Assembly: GCA_964510065.1 (NCBI GenBank)
Contig: CAZEAC010000024.1
Location: 1-63,742 of the forward strand
Length of the DNA stretch: 63,742 nt
Reading direction: 5' to 3'
Origin: CAZEAC01 sp964510065
Lineage (GTDB): Bacteria; Bdellovibrionota_C; UBA2361; CAIXSY01
Part shown: positions 51,290-59,697 of the stretch, in pieces
Layout of the letters: every line of letters starts with the position of its first letter
Numbering within the stretch: the first letter of the stretch is position 1
Position numbers and translations under genes: made by a program
Notes under the pieces: generated by a model
Told to the model about the DNA's origin: nothing
Seen by the model: only the letters and a program-made list of their open reading frames with translations
Databases searched by the model: none

Positions 51290-54200
51290 TCAGAGTAAAC
51301 CTACCCTGCCCTCGACAAGCCCATTTCGAGATGCTTCGACCGATTTCACCAACGGTTGCCGATTGAATCTCAAGATTGAGGGGACAACTTGCGGACAGGA
51401 AAGACGGAGCGCTTGATAGCCTATGCCGGCGATACCATTGAAGAGTCCGGGTATCGGGAGCGTACGATCCGAATGTGGGACTACTCGGGGAGGGAGTCCG
51501 CGTGAGTCGCGCTCAATAATCGATCCCAAGTCTTGCTGGGCGTCATCGATGAGCTCTTGAGCTCCAAGCGCTTCGCCCGCACTTAGGAGAAATTCGGTTC
51601 GGCCCGCAGCGCCGCAGCAGAGCGTGTCTGAAGGCGATGTTCGACGACGAAGCGTTGATGCAATAGCATGTTCAAGCGCAGGTCGCGCAATAAAGGCGAG
51701 CTCGCTTGATTCGCAGAGCTCAAGGTAGGCTAATCCAATCCCGGGCGCGCCATGGCACCAGGCGAATGAGTCATAGGAGGGAAGTTCGTTGCGGAGGTCC
51801 GGCCAATTCTTCTCGGTTTCGCTATAGAGTGATTGCTCATACATAATTGCCTCGGTCGCGGCGGCTCGTAGTGCGAGATTCCCTGTCACTCGATAAGCGC
51901 GATAGAGCGCAAGGGCTATTCCAGCCGCGCCGTGTGAGAAGCCGGCCAATCTTTTGCCGTAGAGAGTCTTCCAGGTGCGAGATCCAAGCGGCCCATCATC
52001 TCGGAGCTCGAGAAGTCTTGTGGCAAGTGACTCAATAAGACCGGTGGCCGATGTCCCACAAATCGACGTAACCACGCTAAGCACTCCGGCGATCCCTTGA
52101 AGAAAGTCGACGGATCGCTCCCTTGAGATTCGTGAAGGTTCAATGCCCTGGAGAATTGTCCTGGCCTGATCCTCCAGCGATCTATCTCTAAGGAGATCAG
52201 AGCAGATTGCAAGTGCCAGCGCGACTCCGGAGATCCCCTGTGATACTCCAAGAGGGCGCGTATCCCAAGGATGTACATCACTTTGAACGAAGTCTCCAAG
52301 TGTCGGTGCAAGTGCCCCGAGCGCAATCGATCGATAACGAGATTTTCCGGTCACCGCGTGAAGTGCTGCAAAAAAAAGCGCAATACCGCAATTGCCCTGA
52401 TAAAGTGATTCACCAACTGCACGCAAATCATAGGTGCGTTCATCTCGTCCTTGGCTAAAACCGATCCATGATCTCGATCCATCCGTCCCCACTATGCAAT
52501 CGCGCGCAAGTTTTTCCCCGATCCGCTCGGCGAATTCGCCAGCGCGAATAAGATCCCACCCAGGAGCTTTTTCGCTGAGGAAACGTTTTCTGGAGTGAAG
52601 CGCGACCCGTCTTGAGAACTCGCATGAAATGTTCCGCGACGTAAGCGTGGATTCAATTATCGTCAGTTGAATTTGCAGATCGTTGGTCGAGTAGAGCCGA
52701 AAGTGGTCAAGCACAGCACGGTAGGGCGAGGCGCCGAGTGGATGTGCGAGAGAGCCATCGGAAGTACAGCGGACATTGAAATTCGTACTGGTACCGTCGC
52801 ACGGCACGGTAAATAGTGGAATATCAAGCTGCTCGAGCGCCTCACGCTCGGCATCGAGGAGCGGGGCAAGTCTGCGATAGCTGTTTTCTCCGAAATACCA
52901 CTGAGCAAGCCTCTCCAATGCGAGGCTTCGATCAATTCCCGATCGAAGACAATCAAGCTCGATACTACGTTCGATAAACCAGCCGTAGCATGAGGTCGGG
53001 CGTAATATATAACGTGAACGCGCCGTTCGAAACCGCGAGAGTACCGAGCGCAGAGATGGACTATCGCACTCTTGACGGAATAGATTGTATTGCTCGGAGA
53101 AACCGGTAATGATTGCTTTAATGCTCTGATCGTCATAGACGGAAATGGCTCGGCTGGGCTCGTTTTGTTTTCGTGTCACAAGGGCTTCGCCCTGCTCAAG
53201 TCCCATAAGATCAGAATTTATCGAACGCCATCGAGGTTGAGGAAATGGGGCGCGCTGCTCGCCAATACCCCCAAGCGCGCTCATGTCGTAAGCGCGACCG
53301 CTTTCGCCAGGGTCCTGCCAAACCGGGAGCATCCCGACCCGCAATACCGAGTCGGAGAGCACGCGCTGGGCGGTGATAATTGCGTTCGATCCTGAGGGCA
53401 AAGCAAATTCACGTGCGGGCTCGTGGAGTAGGCTCTCAATGTCGATAAGCACCGGGTATTCACCGTGCGCGATCAGATTCTCGAAATGACAATCGGTCCC
53501 GCGCAGCAGATGCCAAACCGCGAGGAGCCTTCCAAGTCGTCGATAGAATGAAAGCCTGCGCGCGGGGGAGCGACACTGTCGATAAGGTATTTTCTCGCAC
53601 CAACCATATTCGCCACGATCAATGGTGCTAACCGCTCTGAGGTCATGAACGGAGAGTCGATTATTGCACCATTCGAGCAGGGAATTATAGGCAAGGTCGA
53701 TGCGAAGGGATCTCGGTTTGTACATGAGCGATCGGCCGTTTTGAAATTCGAGTTCGAGCACACTCTTACCGCCGCGATGCGAGTCACCGAGGTCACCTCT
53801 TACCGAGATGAGTTGTGGAAGCACGCCTCCTCTAAAGAACTTCTTTTCAATTAGTGAGCGATCTTCAGCAAGACGCTGGGCGCATAGACTGATCTGCTCT
53901 TGCCATTGCACTATCGTAAGCGTCAGCAGGCGTGTCCAAACTGGAAAGGCAGCAAACAGCTCGCACCAGCACGCGTAGTTGAATGAATCGATAAAGGCTC
54001 GGTAGTGTTGTCGCGGGTCACCGCCAAGGCTCGCGTTAATAAGTCGATCGAGTAACCATACCCCTCGCGATGCGCAAAAGCGCTCGAATTCAGCTTGGAA
54101 GAGGGCAAGCGAAAGTGCCGATACTTTTTCGGCAAGTATGCCGATCAAGGAATCAAAAACCGATGTTCGATGGGCGCGAACTCCATCGAAGCATGTACGG

Positions 54201-54613
54201 AGATCCACGGTCGCGGTGTTAATCAGCCGTGCTACGAGCGGGCCAAAGGGAAGATCCTTGGGCGGGTACCACCGACGACGCCGACTATTCGGAGTTCGGC
54301 GTCGCAGTGGAGTAAGAAGAAGGCGATCAAAATCAGCGCACCAAGATGGCAGTTCGGCTGTTTTTCGAAGTCTTACTTCTCCGAAGAGTTTCCTGAGAGA
54401 AGCGTGCCGACTTCGAAATGCTCTTCTCCTCTCGGAGAGAAGCTTCCCGTCACTATCATCGAGCGCATCTTTCCAGCGTTTGATCCGGGCGGCCAGAAGC
54501 GTGTCACTAGAAGCGGAATGGACCGGCTCAAAATCGCCGTCTAGACGATCCTTGAGATTACTCGCGGAGGCGGCAAGATATTCGAGCAATTCGTTCTTGC
54601 GAGTGCATCTCAC
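51290..54613 (-). CDS. lanM: Class II lanthipeptide synthetase LanM, CCG zinc-site type
   Basis: About 1107 residues. The N-terminal dehydratase (DUF4135/kinase-like) half carries LRGTDCHFENLIAHG and YPVLIDIESLLHEP, which phosphorylate and eliminate Ser/Thr of the precursor. The C-terminal LanC-like cyclase has LAGFSHGAAGIAL (catalytic-region His), FAWCHGAPGIGLAYL (zinc Cys) and TLCCGAAGRTEFL. The last motif is Cys-Cys-Gly where most LanC/LanM have Cys-His-Gly, as in ProcM-type enzymes. The start is set at GTG 54613 with GAGGA 4 bases upstream and 22 bases after lanA. The frame is also open back to a GTG at 54721, which would overlap lanA by 86 bases. The last 20 residues come from repeat-like DNA. 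Confidence 0.93.
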   Translation of the reverse strand: MRCTRKNELLEYLAASASNLKDRLDGDFEPVHSASSDTLLAARIKRWKDALDDSDGKLLSERRRAFRSRHASLRKLFGEVRLRKTAELPSWCADFDRLLLTPLRRRTPNSRRRRWYPPKDLPFGPLVARLINTATVDLRTCFDGVRAHRTSVFDSLIGILAEKVSALSLALFQAEFERFCASRGVWLLDRLINASLGGDPRQHYRAFIDSFNYACWCELFAAFPVWTRLLTLTIVQWQEQISLCAQRLAEDRSLIEKKFFRGGVLPQLISVRGDLGDSHRGGKSVLELEFQNGRSLMYKPRSLRIDLAYNSLLEWCNNRLSVHDLRAVSTIDRGEYGWCEKIPYRQCRSPARRLSFYRRLGRLLAVWHLLRGTDCHFENLIAHGEYPVLIDIESLLHEPAREFALPSGSNAIITAQRVLSDSVLRVGMLPVWQDPGESGRAYDMSALGGIGEQRAPFPQPRWRSINSDLMGLEQGEALVTRKQNEPSRAISVYDDQSIKAIITGFSEQYNLFRQECDSPSLRSVLSRFRTARSRYILRPTSCYGWFIERSIELDCLRSGIDRSLALERLAQWYFGENSYRRLAPLLDAEREALEQLDIPLFTVPCDGTSTNFNVRCTSDGSLAHPLGASPYRAVLDHFRLYSTNDLQIQLTIIESTLTSRNISCEFSRRVALHSRKRFLSEKAPGWDLIRAGEFAERIGEKLARDCIVGTDGSRSWIGFSQGRDERTYDLRAVGESLYQGNCGIALFFAALHAVTGKSRYRSIALGALAPTLGDFVQSDVHPWDTRPLGVSQGISGVALALAICSDLLRDRSLEDQARTILQGIEPSRISRERSVDFLQGIAGVLSVVTSICGTSATGLIESLATRLLELRDDGPLGSRTWKTLYGKRLAGFSHGAAGIALALYRAYRVTGNLALRAAATEAIMYEQSLYSETEKNWPDLRNELPSYDSFAWCHGAPGIGLAYLELCESSELAFIARPALEHAIASTLRRRTSPSDTLCCGAAGRTEFLLSAGEALGAQELIDDAQQDLGSIIERDSRGLPPRVVPHSDRTLPIPGLFNGIAGIGYQALRLSCPQVVPSILRFNRQPLVKSVEASRNGLVEGRVGLL
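51304..51340 (-). repeat. Interspersed-repeat-like tail at the end of lanM
   Basis: On the minus strand this stretch reads GTCGAAGCATCTCGAAATGG followed by GCTTGTCGAGGG. It resembles the 'cttcgacaagc' type of dispersed repeat known from many bacterial genomes. It encodes the synthetase tail EASRNGLVEG, beyond the last cyclase motif. Confidence 0.5.
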
Positions 54614-54635
54614 GCCGTCCTCGGGAGCATTGTCG

Positions 54636-55310
54636 CTACTTGCATCGGGATGACCATGTAAAACATTTTGCGGCGGTAAAGCATTGGCCGGTGAAACACT
54701 TCGCGTTGGTGAAGCACTCACAGGTAAAGCAGGAATTAAATATGGTCAGATCGCGAAGTGGTTTTAAGTTAGGAGCCGGCTCTCTAGTCGGAGGTAGCAT
54801 AGTGGGTGGGAGAACCACGATCACCTTCGTCGGAGACTCCTCCAGGACTTCGATTGCCAGGGAGCGCAGCTCTCTTGCCTTGGCTGAAGTGATGAAACCT
54901 AGCTCCCGAAGCAGTACTCGATGCGGCGCGTTGAGGAACTCCCGCTTTAGCTTAGGTAAGTTTGCAATTCTCTGAAGGAGAGATTCAATTGGGGAGGAAC
55001 TTTTTCTTACACTTTCGCGATTCGGAATTGGGATTACCAGATGGATTTTAGTTCTGCTGTCTTCTCTAACCACAATTGAGACGTCGGGCGCGAGCGGACG
55101 ATCCGTGGCGACTATACTAGTGCGAACGGCAACCGAAGTATTTGCGAGAAGGTCACGACGAAAAGTGGAGTCGCGAAGTGCCAATGCTATTATATCGGCG
55201 CGAAGCTTCTCACGGGTTTCGGCTGTTAGATGTTCGAACGTAACGGCGCGGGCATCCTGTGATACCAGGGAACGGGTTCGCGTGCTGAATGTTTCAAGTG
55301 TGGGAGCCAT
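54636..55310 (-). CDS. lanA: Lanthipeptide precursor with two tandem NHLP-type leader domains and CFT-repeat core
   Basis: A 224-residue precursor. Residues about 31-95 form an NHLP (nitrile-hydratase-like) leader: ETREKLRADIIALALRDSTF, RRDLLANTSVAV, VREDSRTKIHLVIP. Residues about 107-170 form a second, shorter one: ESLLQRIANLPKLKREFLNA, LLRELGF, VLEESPTKVIVVLPP. A Pro-rich linker follows. The core (191-224, bases 54639-54740) has seven Cys and eight Ser/Thr, with five CFT units spaced 5, 6, 5, 6. That is enough for up to seven lanthionine or methyllanthionine rings. No double-Gly site is evident. The start has GAGG upstream of ATG. lanM follows after 22 bases. I infer that LanM is its modifying enzyme. 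Confidence 0.9.
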   Translation of the reverse strand: MAPTLETFSTRTRSLVSQDARAVTFEHLTAETREKLRADIIALALRDSTFRRDLLANTSVAVRTSIVATDRPLAPDVSIVVREDSRTKIHLVIPIPNRESVRKSSSPIESLLQRIANLPKLKREFLNAPHRVLLRELGFITSAKARELRSLAIEVLEESPTKVIVVLPPTMLPPTREPAPNLKPLRDLTIFNSCFTCECFTNAKCFTGQCFTAAKCFTWSSRCK

Positions 55311-55750
55311 AAATCCTCGGGAAAAATTTCGTTAAGGTGGCAGAACGTAGCACCGATTCATCACGATCCCTTCCTCCGAAAATTCAGAAATCGGATTCGC
55401 TTCAGCGATCAAAGCAAATTTCTGAAAAGTGTTTCGGTACTGGAGATTTGTAGTTGAAGCTTATTTTTTTTCGTAGGCTTGCGAGGACGTTAGCTTCGCC
55501 ATGCCGCATCTCGAAGCACATTCGTTTTTGACTTGCATGCTATTATTTCGCGATCATCTAACGGAATCCTATCACATCAGCAAGCACCACTCTTCTTTGG
55601 CTTGTTTTCTTGGTGCTGCTGTTTGAACTTGTGATTACTTCGCTGCGTCCGAAAAAGCTGCGGCTAAGAAAGGGAAAGTGTATCTCGGATGCAGGTAAAC
55701 TCTATAGAATTCAAGGCAAAATTGCCAAAATAGTCTCAAGGTACTAAATT
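55311..55750. other. Gene-free region upstream of lanA
   Basis: No gene found. A hairpin lies at about 55577-55621 (CAGCAAGCACCA with TGGTGCTGCTG, one bulge). The promoter of lanA should be here; I cannot point to convincing boxes. No transporter or protease gene is adjacent. Confidence 0.45.
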
Positions 55751-56590
55751 TTACTCGCCCTTCATTAGTACGGTCTCGGCGACAGCTTCACCATTACGCC
55801 ACACTCCAGTGACGTGAACCTGGTCGCCAACTGCGAAATCCGAAAGCATAAGATTCTGATGCGCTTCTTCTGAACGAAATCGAGTTGACGCAGAAAGCGT
55901 GAAAGTTATTGCGCGCACGGTCATCGAGTTTGAGCTCATCGCAGTTATTGTGCCTTCGGCCTCGGCATCCTCGCCCTCTTGAGGACTCTCACCCTCAGGT
56001 TCCTCCTCGGGAGTCGGGCTTACTGTGGGCGTTGAAGTCGCAGAGCCGCCCGGGTTCTGAGACGTAGGCTGTGGCTCCGGTGTCTCGCTTGCAGTTGGCT
56101 GCGGCGATTCCGAAGCCGTAGGCATCGGGGAAATGCTCGGTGACGGCGATGGCGTCGCCGTGAGGCGTGGCGTGGGAGAAGCTCCCCCGCCCTGCGGCTC
56201 GCGTTTCTCACCGTCAACTACTAGCTCCTCGACCTCAGCATTCCTTGCGGACGAGTTCACCTTGATGATGACATACACGCTCTGATACGAACTGGGCAGT
56301 CCCGCGACATTGGCTGAGGTAGTGAGCTCACCACTTACAATTTGGAAAGTAAGGTCGGAGTGCTGCTCTTCTGACTCTATGGTGAATGCACCGGAAGTAT
56401 CAGTGGTCGCCGAATCTCCACTCTCGGCGAGAAACACAGTCGCATTCGCAATAGGTTCGCCATCGTTCGTGAGCACCTTACCGTTAAGCTCTATCGCACC
56501 AGTGCCCTTCGAGCCTCCGCCGCACTGCACAAAGCAGAGGCAGCATACCACCGTGATCAAAAATTGAATTAGCCAAAATTTACTCTTCAC
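55751..56590 (-). CDS. Lipoprotein with carboxypeptidase-regulatory-like and DUF5666-like domains
   Basis: A 279-residue lipoprotein: lipobox-like end CLCFVQC (Cys about 23), GGGSKGTG linker, a regulatory-like beta-sandwich (NGKVLTNDGEPIANATVFL, ATTDTSGAFTIES), an 80-residue Pro/Ser/Thr/Glu linker, and a C-terminal DUF5666-like beta-barrel (AEGTITAMSSNSMTVRAITF, FAVGDQVHVTGVWRNGEAV). The first domain parallels the 15083-15940 lipoprotein. It starts at GTG with AGGAG upstream, and overlaps the end of the DUF6502-like gene by 11 bases, so translation is coupled. Confidence 0.85.
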   Translation of the reverse strand: MKSKFWLIQFLITVVCCLCFVQCGGGSKGTGAIELNGKVLTNDGEPIANATVFLAESGDSATTDTSGAFTIESEEQHSDLTFQIVSGELTTSANVAGLPSSYQSVYVIIKVNSSARNAEVEELVVDGEKREPQGGGASPTPRLTATPSPSPSISPMPTASESPQPTASETPEPQPTSQNPGGSATSTPTVSPTPEEEPEGESPQEGEDAEAEGTITAMSSNSMTVRAITFTLSASTRFRSEEAHQNLMLSDFAVGDQVHVTGVWRNGEAVAETVLMKGE

Positions 56591-57407
56591 CAGTTACTCT
56601 CCTCTGCTCAGCGCCCGCAGCCTTGGAAGGTACTCGCTCTTCCGTGATACTAAAACTTCCTAAGGCCACGCGCGCGGTTGACTCGTCAGGCTTTACCTTC
56701 TCGTTGCACTCTTGATCAAAATTCGCCAGATATTCACGTACCTTTTGATGAAACAAACTGCCTTCACGGAGCATCCATTCGCGAATTTCCGGGATAAAAC
56801 GGCGCGGGATAGCATCAAACTCCGATTTAATATGGAGATTTAAGGACTGTTCGGATTGCATGAGGTTACCCTCTACCGCCCTGAAAAGGTCCTGTGTATC
56901 GTCCGCAAGGAGCTGTAGTCCCTCCTGTAAGTCCTTAGTCACGTAGACCTGCATTATCAGCATGACGCCTCGCGGAGTGCGTCGTGCCGCACCGGCGCGC
57001 TCAAGCTCAAAGAGCACACTGTAAGGATTCAGGTCCTTGGAGACACTCCTGACCATCCGGCTAAAGAGGCTCTCGGGCCCATCAAAAGGAAGAACTCGCG
57101 GCTTGCCTCGCGAGGTAGTAAATCGAGAATCCTGCTGCCAACAATTGATTAGCCTCGTTACAATATTCATGCGGCTATAGTCTCTGACTTCGCCATTTCG
57201 GTGAAACCGCGCCACTTCATTTCGGTGCAGACCGGTCATTAAACTTATTCTGTTAACCGAAACCTCGCGCTGCGCGTCCGCCAAACTCTGCGCGGCAATC
57301 TCCACGACACTTGCTTTTAACAGCTCTATCAGCTCCTGAATGCGCACGCCACGCGCAAGCGCAAATCGCAAAACGGGCTTGAGCAGTGCCTTAATACTAA
57401 AGTCCAC
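56580..57407 (-). CDS. DUF6502-like protein, probable regulator (copy 2)
   Basis: A 275-residue soluble protein, paralogue of 15951-16787: KALLKPVLRFALARGVRIQE, an HTH-like RISLMTGLHRNEVARFHRNG, LINCWQQDSRFTTSRGK, VRSVSKDLNPYSVLFELERA and a conserved LHIKSEFDAIPRRFIPEI end. It may bind DNA, but no regulatory partner is proven. It lies 105 bases downstream of the TlpA-like gene and after a terminator, and leads into the DUF5666 lipoprotein gene. The pairing with a lipoprotein is the same as at locus 1. Confidence 0.78.
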   Translation of the reverse strand: MDFSIKALLKPVLRFALARGVRIQELIELLKASVVEIAAQSLADAQREVSVNRISLMTGLHRNEVARFHRNGEVRDYSRMNIVTRLINCWQQDSRFTTSRGKPRVLPFDGPESLFSRMVRSVSKDLNPYSVLFELERAGAARRTPRGVMLIMQVYVTKDLQEGLQLLADDTQDLFRAVEGNLMQSEQSLNLHIKSEFDAIPRRFIPEIREWMLREGSLFHQKVREYLANFDQECNEKVKPDESTARVALGSFSITEERVPSKAAGAEQRRVTGEE

Positions 57408-57462
57408 TGCCCGATTCTCCCACTCGCACTATCCCCACAATGAATCCCATAAGAGCTTCTTT

Positions 57463-57502
57463 AAAAAATACCCCGCCTTGCCTTATGTGGCGACGCGGCG
57501 GG
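57463..57502 (-). terminator. Rho-independent terminator of the TlpA-like gene
   Basis: On the minus strand CCCGCC (57502-57497) and GGCGGG (57476-57471) enclose a GC-rich loop, followed by GTATTTTTT. It separates the redox operon from the DUF6502-like gene. Confidence 0.75.
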
Positions 57503-57512
57503 CGAATCGAGG

Positions 57513-58019
57513 CTAGCTCGACTCATCGCGCTTTCGGAGCAAATTATGGATCTCTTGCTCAAGCTTCGCTATATCCCCTTCGGCAAAGCCTTCATGGATG
57601 TAGGCCACCTTGCCATCGCGTGAGATAAGCACGGATGTCGGCATTGCCTTAACTCCATACGCTTCAGGCGTTTGACCGGTTGGATCGTAGCCTACCAATA
57701 GTTTTGTTGGCTCACCTCGTTCAAGAAATCGCTCAGCAGCCTCGCGATTGTCGTCGAGATTAATCGCGATTACCTGAAACTGATCAGTTCCAAGCTTCTG
57801 CTGCAGTGAATTCATCCAAGGCAGAGAATGCTGACAGCTTGAACACCAGGAAGCCCAAAAATCAACAAAGACAACCCGGCCGCGGTAGCTCTCAAGTTTA
57901 ACCGTGGTGCCTCTATTGCTCGCCAGACCAAACTCAGGCGGCTGCGTGCCAACCTCAATCGCAAGTGCCGACGATGCGTTTAATAATCCAAAGATACAAA
58001 ACATAATCAAGAGCTTCAT
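57513..58019 (-). CDS. TlpA/ResA-like periplasmic thioredoxin
   Basis: A 168-residue exported protein (signal LLIMFCIFGLLNASSALAI). The AhpC/TSA-thioredoxin fold shows PPEFGLASNRGTTVKLESYR and VVFVDFWASWCSSCQHSLPW with the CSSC active site, and a cis-Pro in AMPTSVLIS. Such proteins reduce apocytochrome Cys residues before heme attachment, or act in related thiol reduction. It follows the cytochrome and DsbD genes, which would supply electrons. No membrane anchor beyond the signal. Confidence 0.88.
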   Translation of the reverse strand: MKLLIMFCIFGLLNASSALAIEVGTQPPEFGLASNRGTTVKLESYRGRVVFVDFWASWCSSCQHSLPWMNSLQQKLGTDQFQVIAINLDDNREAAERFLERGEPTKLLVGYDPTGQTPEAYGVKAMPTSVLISRDGKVAYIHEGFAEGDIAKLEQEIHNLLRKRDESS

Positions 58020-58059
58020 AGAATAACCTCCATTATAACCTTCCAGATCGACAGACCTG

Positions 58060-58413
58060 CTACGTGGGGTTCTTCAAATATGCAAGAAGATCCTTGAGCT
58101 GTGCTGCACTTGGTTTGGTGAAGGCCATCTCCGGAACCGACTTCTGTGCGGCAGTAAACTGCGTCTTGGTAAGCCCACCAAAGCGGCTGGCCTCGGCATG
58201 GCAGGATCTGCAGGTTTGTGTAAAAACCTTCTTGCCACGCTTTGCGCTGGGTTTCTTTTTTACCGCAAATACCGGGTCGAGCGTAAGGTCTTCGACCGTA
58301 GCGGATAATGATTGCGCAGTGGGTGCAATTTCAAACGCGCGGCTAATCACAGGAAGCCCCACACAACACAGCACAAGAGCGCCCTGAACAAGGTAACGTG
58401 TAGTACATTTCAT
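58060..58413 (-). CDS. Small exported monoheme cytochrome c
   Basis: A 117-residue protein: signal segment LVQGALVLCCVGLPVISRA, then KKVFTQTCRSCHAEASRFGG with one CXXCH, and a final Met (VPEMAFTKPS) that may be the axial ligand. The ATG at 58413 follows AAGGAGG; a TTG at 58428 is unlikely. It lies between dsbD and the TlpA-like gene in one operon. Confidence 0.85.
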   Translation of the reverse strand: MKCTTRYLVQGALVLCCVGLPVISRAFEIAPTAQSLSATVEDLTLDPVFAVKKKPSAKRGKKVFTQTCRSCHAEASRFGGLTKTQFTAAQKSVPEMAFTKPSAAQLKDLLAYLKNPT

Positions 58414-58446
58414 TTTTTCCTCCTTCAAGTAGTCAATAAATAGTAA

Positions 58447-59682
58447 TTAAAGCTGTTTATTCATTCTTGTGAGATGGGCCAAGAACTCGCTCGGAGACAT
58501 CGCCCCGGTAATGCGCAGCTCCTTTTGTTCAGTGCCGTCAGCATTTAAAAACAGGACACTGGGCAAGCCGACAACTCCGTACTTTTCTTGCAACGCCTCG
58601 CTCTCCGCTGTTTCACTCGTGAGATCAATCCGCGCGGCGACAAGTCGGGTCGTCAGTGCGTCGGCGACGGCATGATCTTCAAATGTATGGGCAAGCTCTT
58701 TACATGAGGCACACCATTGCGCGTAAAGATCTACCATCAGTGGCTTATCGAGCCGCTTTGCCTGCTGCAGCGCCACATCGAGATTTTCATGCCATTCAAC
58801 TCGGCGATTATCAGCGCTCGCCTCATGCACGTGATGACCAGCCTCGAAAAAGAACGCCTCAAATATCACAAGTCCAAACAGAGCGGCGGCAGTCGCACGA
58901 AGGGCCCCCTGGTGCGAGAACTCAAGACTCCGCAAGATGTAAAGGATCCCTAGGGCAACAAAGGAAATGAACAGCAATAGCGCCGGTTTCTGAATCACCA
59001 AGAAAGCAGCTGGAGCCACTACGGAGAGGTAGCGCGCAACCATGCCGAACAGCGCAACTGAAATTAAGAACTTAATGCTACCCAGCCATGCACCCGATTT
59101 GGGAAGCTTTCCTAATACGCCGGAGAACGTGCCCACCAAGATAAAAAGCATGCCCATGCCGAGCGCATAGGTGAAAAGCTGGAGCGAAGCCATAACTACA
59201 CTGGGAGTCTGCGCTGCCTCTAAGAGCAGCACCACCAGCACTGGTCCGACGCAGGGCGCCGCAACTGCTCCACTCACAAGGCCTAACACATAGACACCGA
59301 AGAATCCGCTTCCACCTAACTTGCCCGCTTTACTTTGCAGTTTCGCGAAGGGAAGCTGTATAACTTCGAGCGAATGAAGCGCCAATATCGAAAGCAGGAG
59401 AGCAACGACGACAATGACCAATGGGTGCCCAAGCAATGACCCGAACAACATGCCAGTTTTTGCGCTAAGCATTCCAAGCGCCGTGTACGTGGTCGCCATT
59501 CCCGCGACATAGGTGCTTGAGAGCAAGAACGCACGTCCACGCGAGCTATCGGGAGTTACCCCGAAAAGGGAAACAGTAATGGGGATAAGTGGATAGACAC
59601 ATGGAGTAAGGCTCGAAACAACGCCCATCGCGAAGAGATATGCAAGTTTTCCCAGCTGCTCAAGATTTAAGAATAATTCCAT
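58447..59682 (-). CDS. dsbD: DsbD-like thiol:disulfide interchange protein, short form
   Basis: A 411-residue protein with eight or nine helices of the CcdA/DsbD beta domain: SLTPCVYPLIPITVSLFG and APCVGPVLVVLLLEA hold the two membrane Cys. The C-terminal thioredoxin domain has DLYAQWCASCKELAHTFED. The N-terminal periplasmic alpha domain of full DsbD is missing. It moves reducing power from cytoplasmic thioredoxin to the periplasm, here probably for the cytochromes and TlpA-like protein in the same operon. Confidence 0.92.
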   Translation of the reverse strand: MELFLNLEQLGKLAYLFAMGVVSSLTPCVYPLIPITVSLFGVTPDSSRGRAFLLSSTYVAGMATTYTALGMLSAKTGMLFGSLLGHPLVIVVVALLLSILALHSLEVIQLPFAKLQSKAGKLGGSGFFGVYVLGLVSGAVAAPCVGPVLVVLLLEAAQTPSVVMASLQLFTYALGMGMLFILVGTFSGVLGKLPKSGAWLGSIKFLISVALFGMVARYLSVVAPAAFLVIQKPALLLFISFVALGILYILRSLEFSHQGALRATAAALFGLVIFEAFFFEAGHHVHEASADNRRVEWHENLDVALQQAKRLDKPLMVDLYAQWCASCKELAHTFEDHAVADALTTRLVAARIDLTSETAESEALQEKYGVVGLPSVLFLNADGTEQKELRITGAMSPSEFLAHLTRMNKQL

Positions 59683-59697
59683 AGCAATCCTTCAATT

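Noticed and set aside
50884..51366. A 160-codon plus-strand frame overlapping the end of lanM
   Set aside because: It overlaps the antisense of lanM, has no family resemblance and its end is written by a dispersed repeat word.
682..55310. Idea that the CoaBC-like protein is a LanD-type decarboxylase for the lanthipeptide
   Set aside because: The genes are 52 kb apart, the protein keeps a CoaB half, and the precursor ends in Lys rather than Cys.
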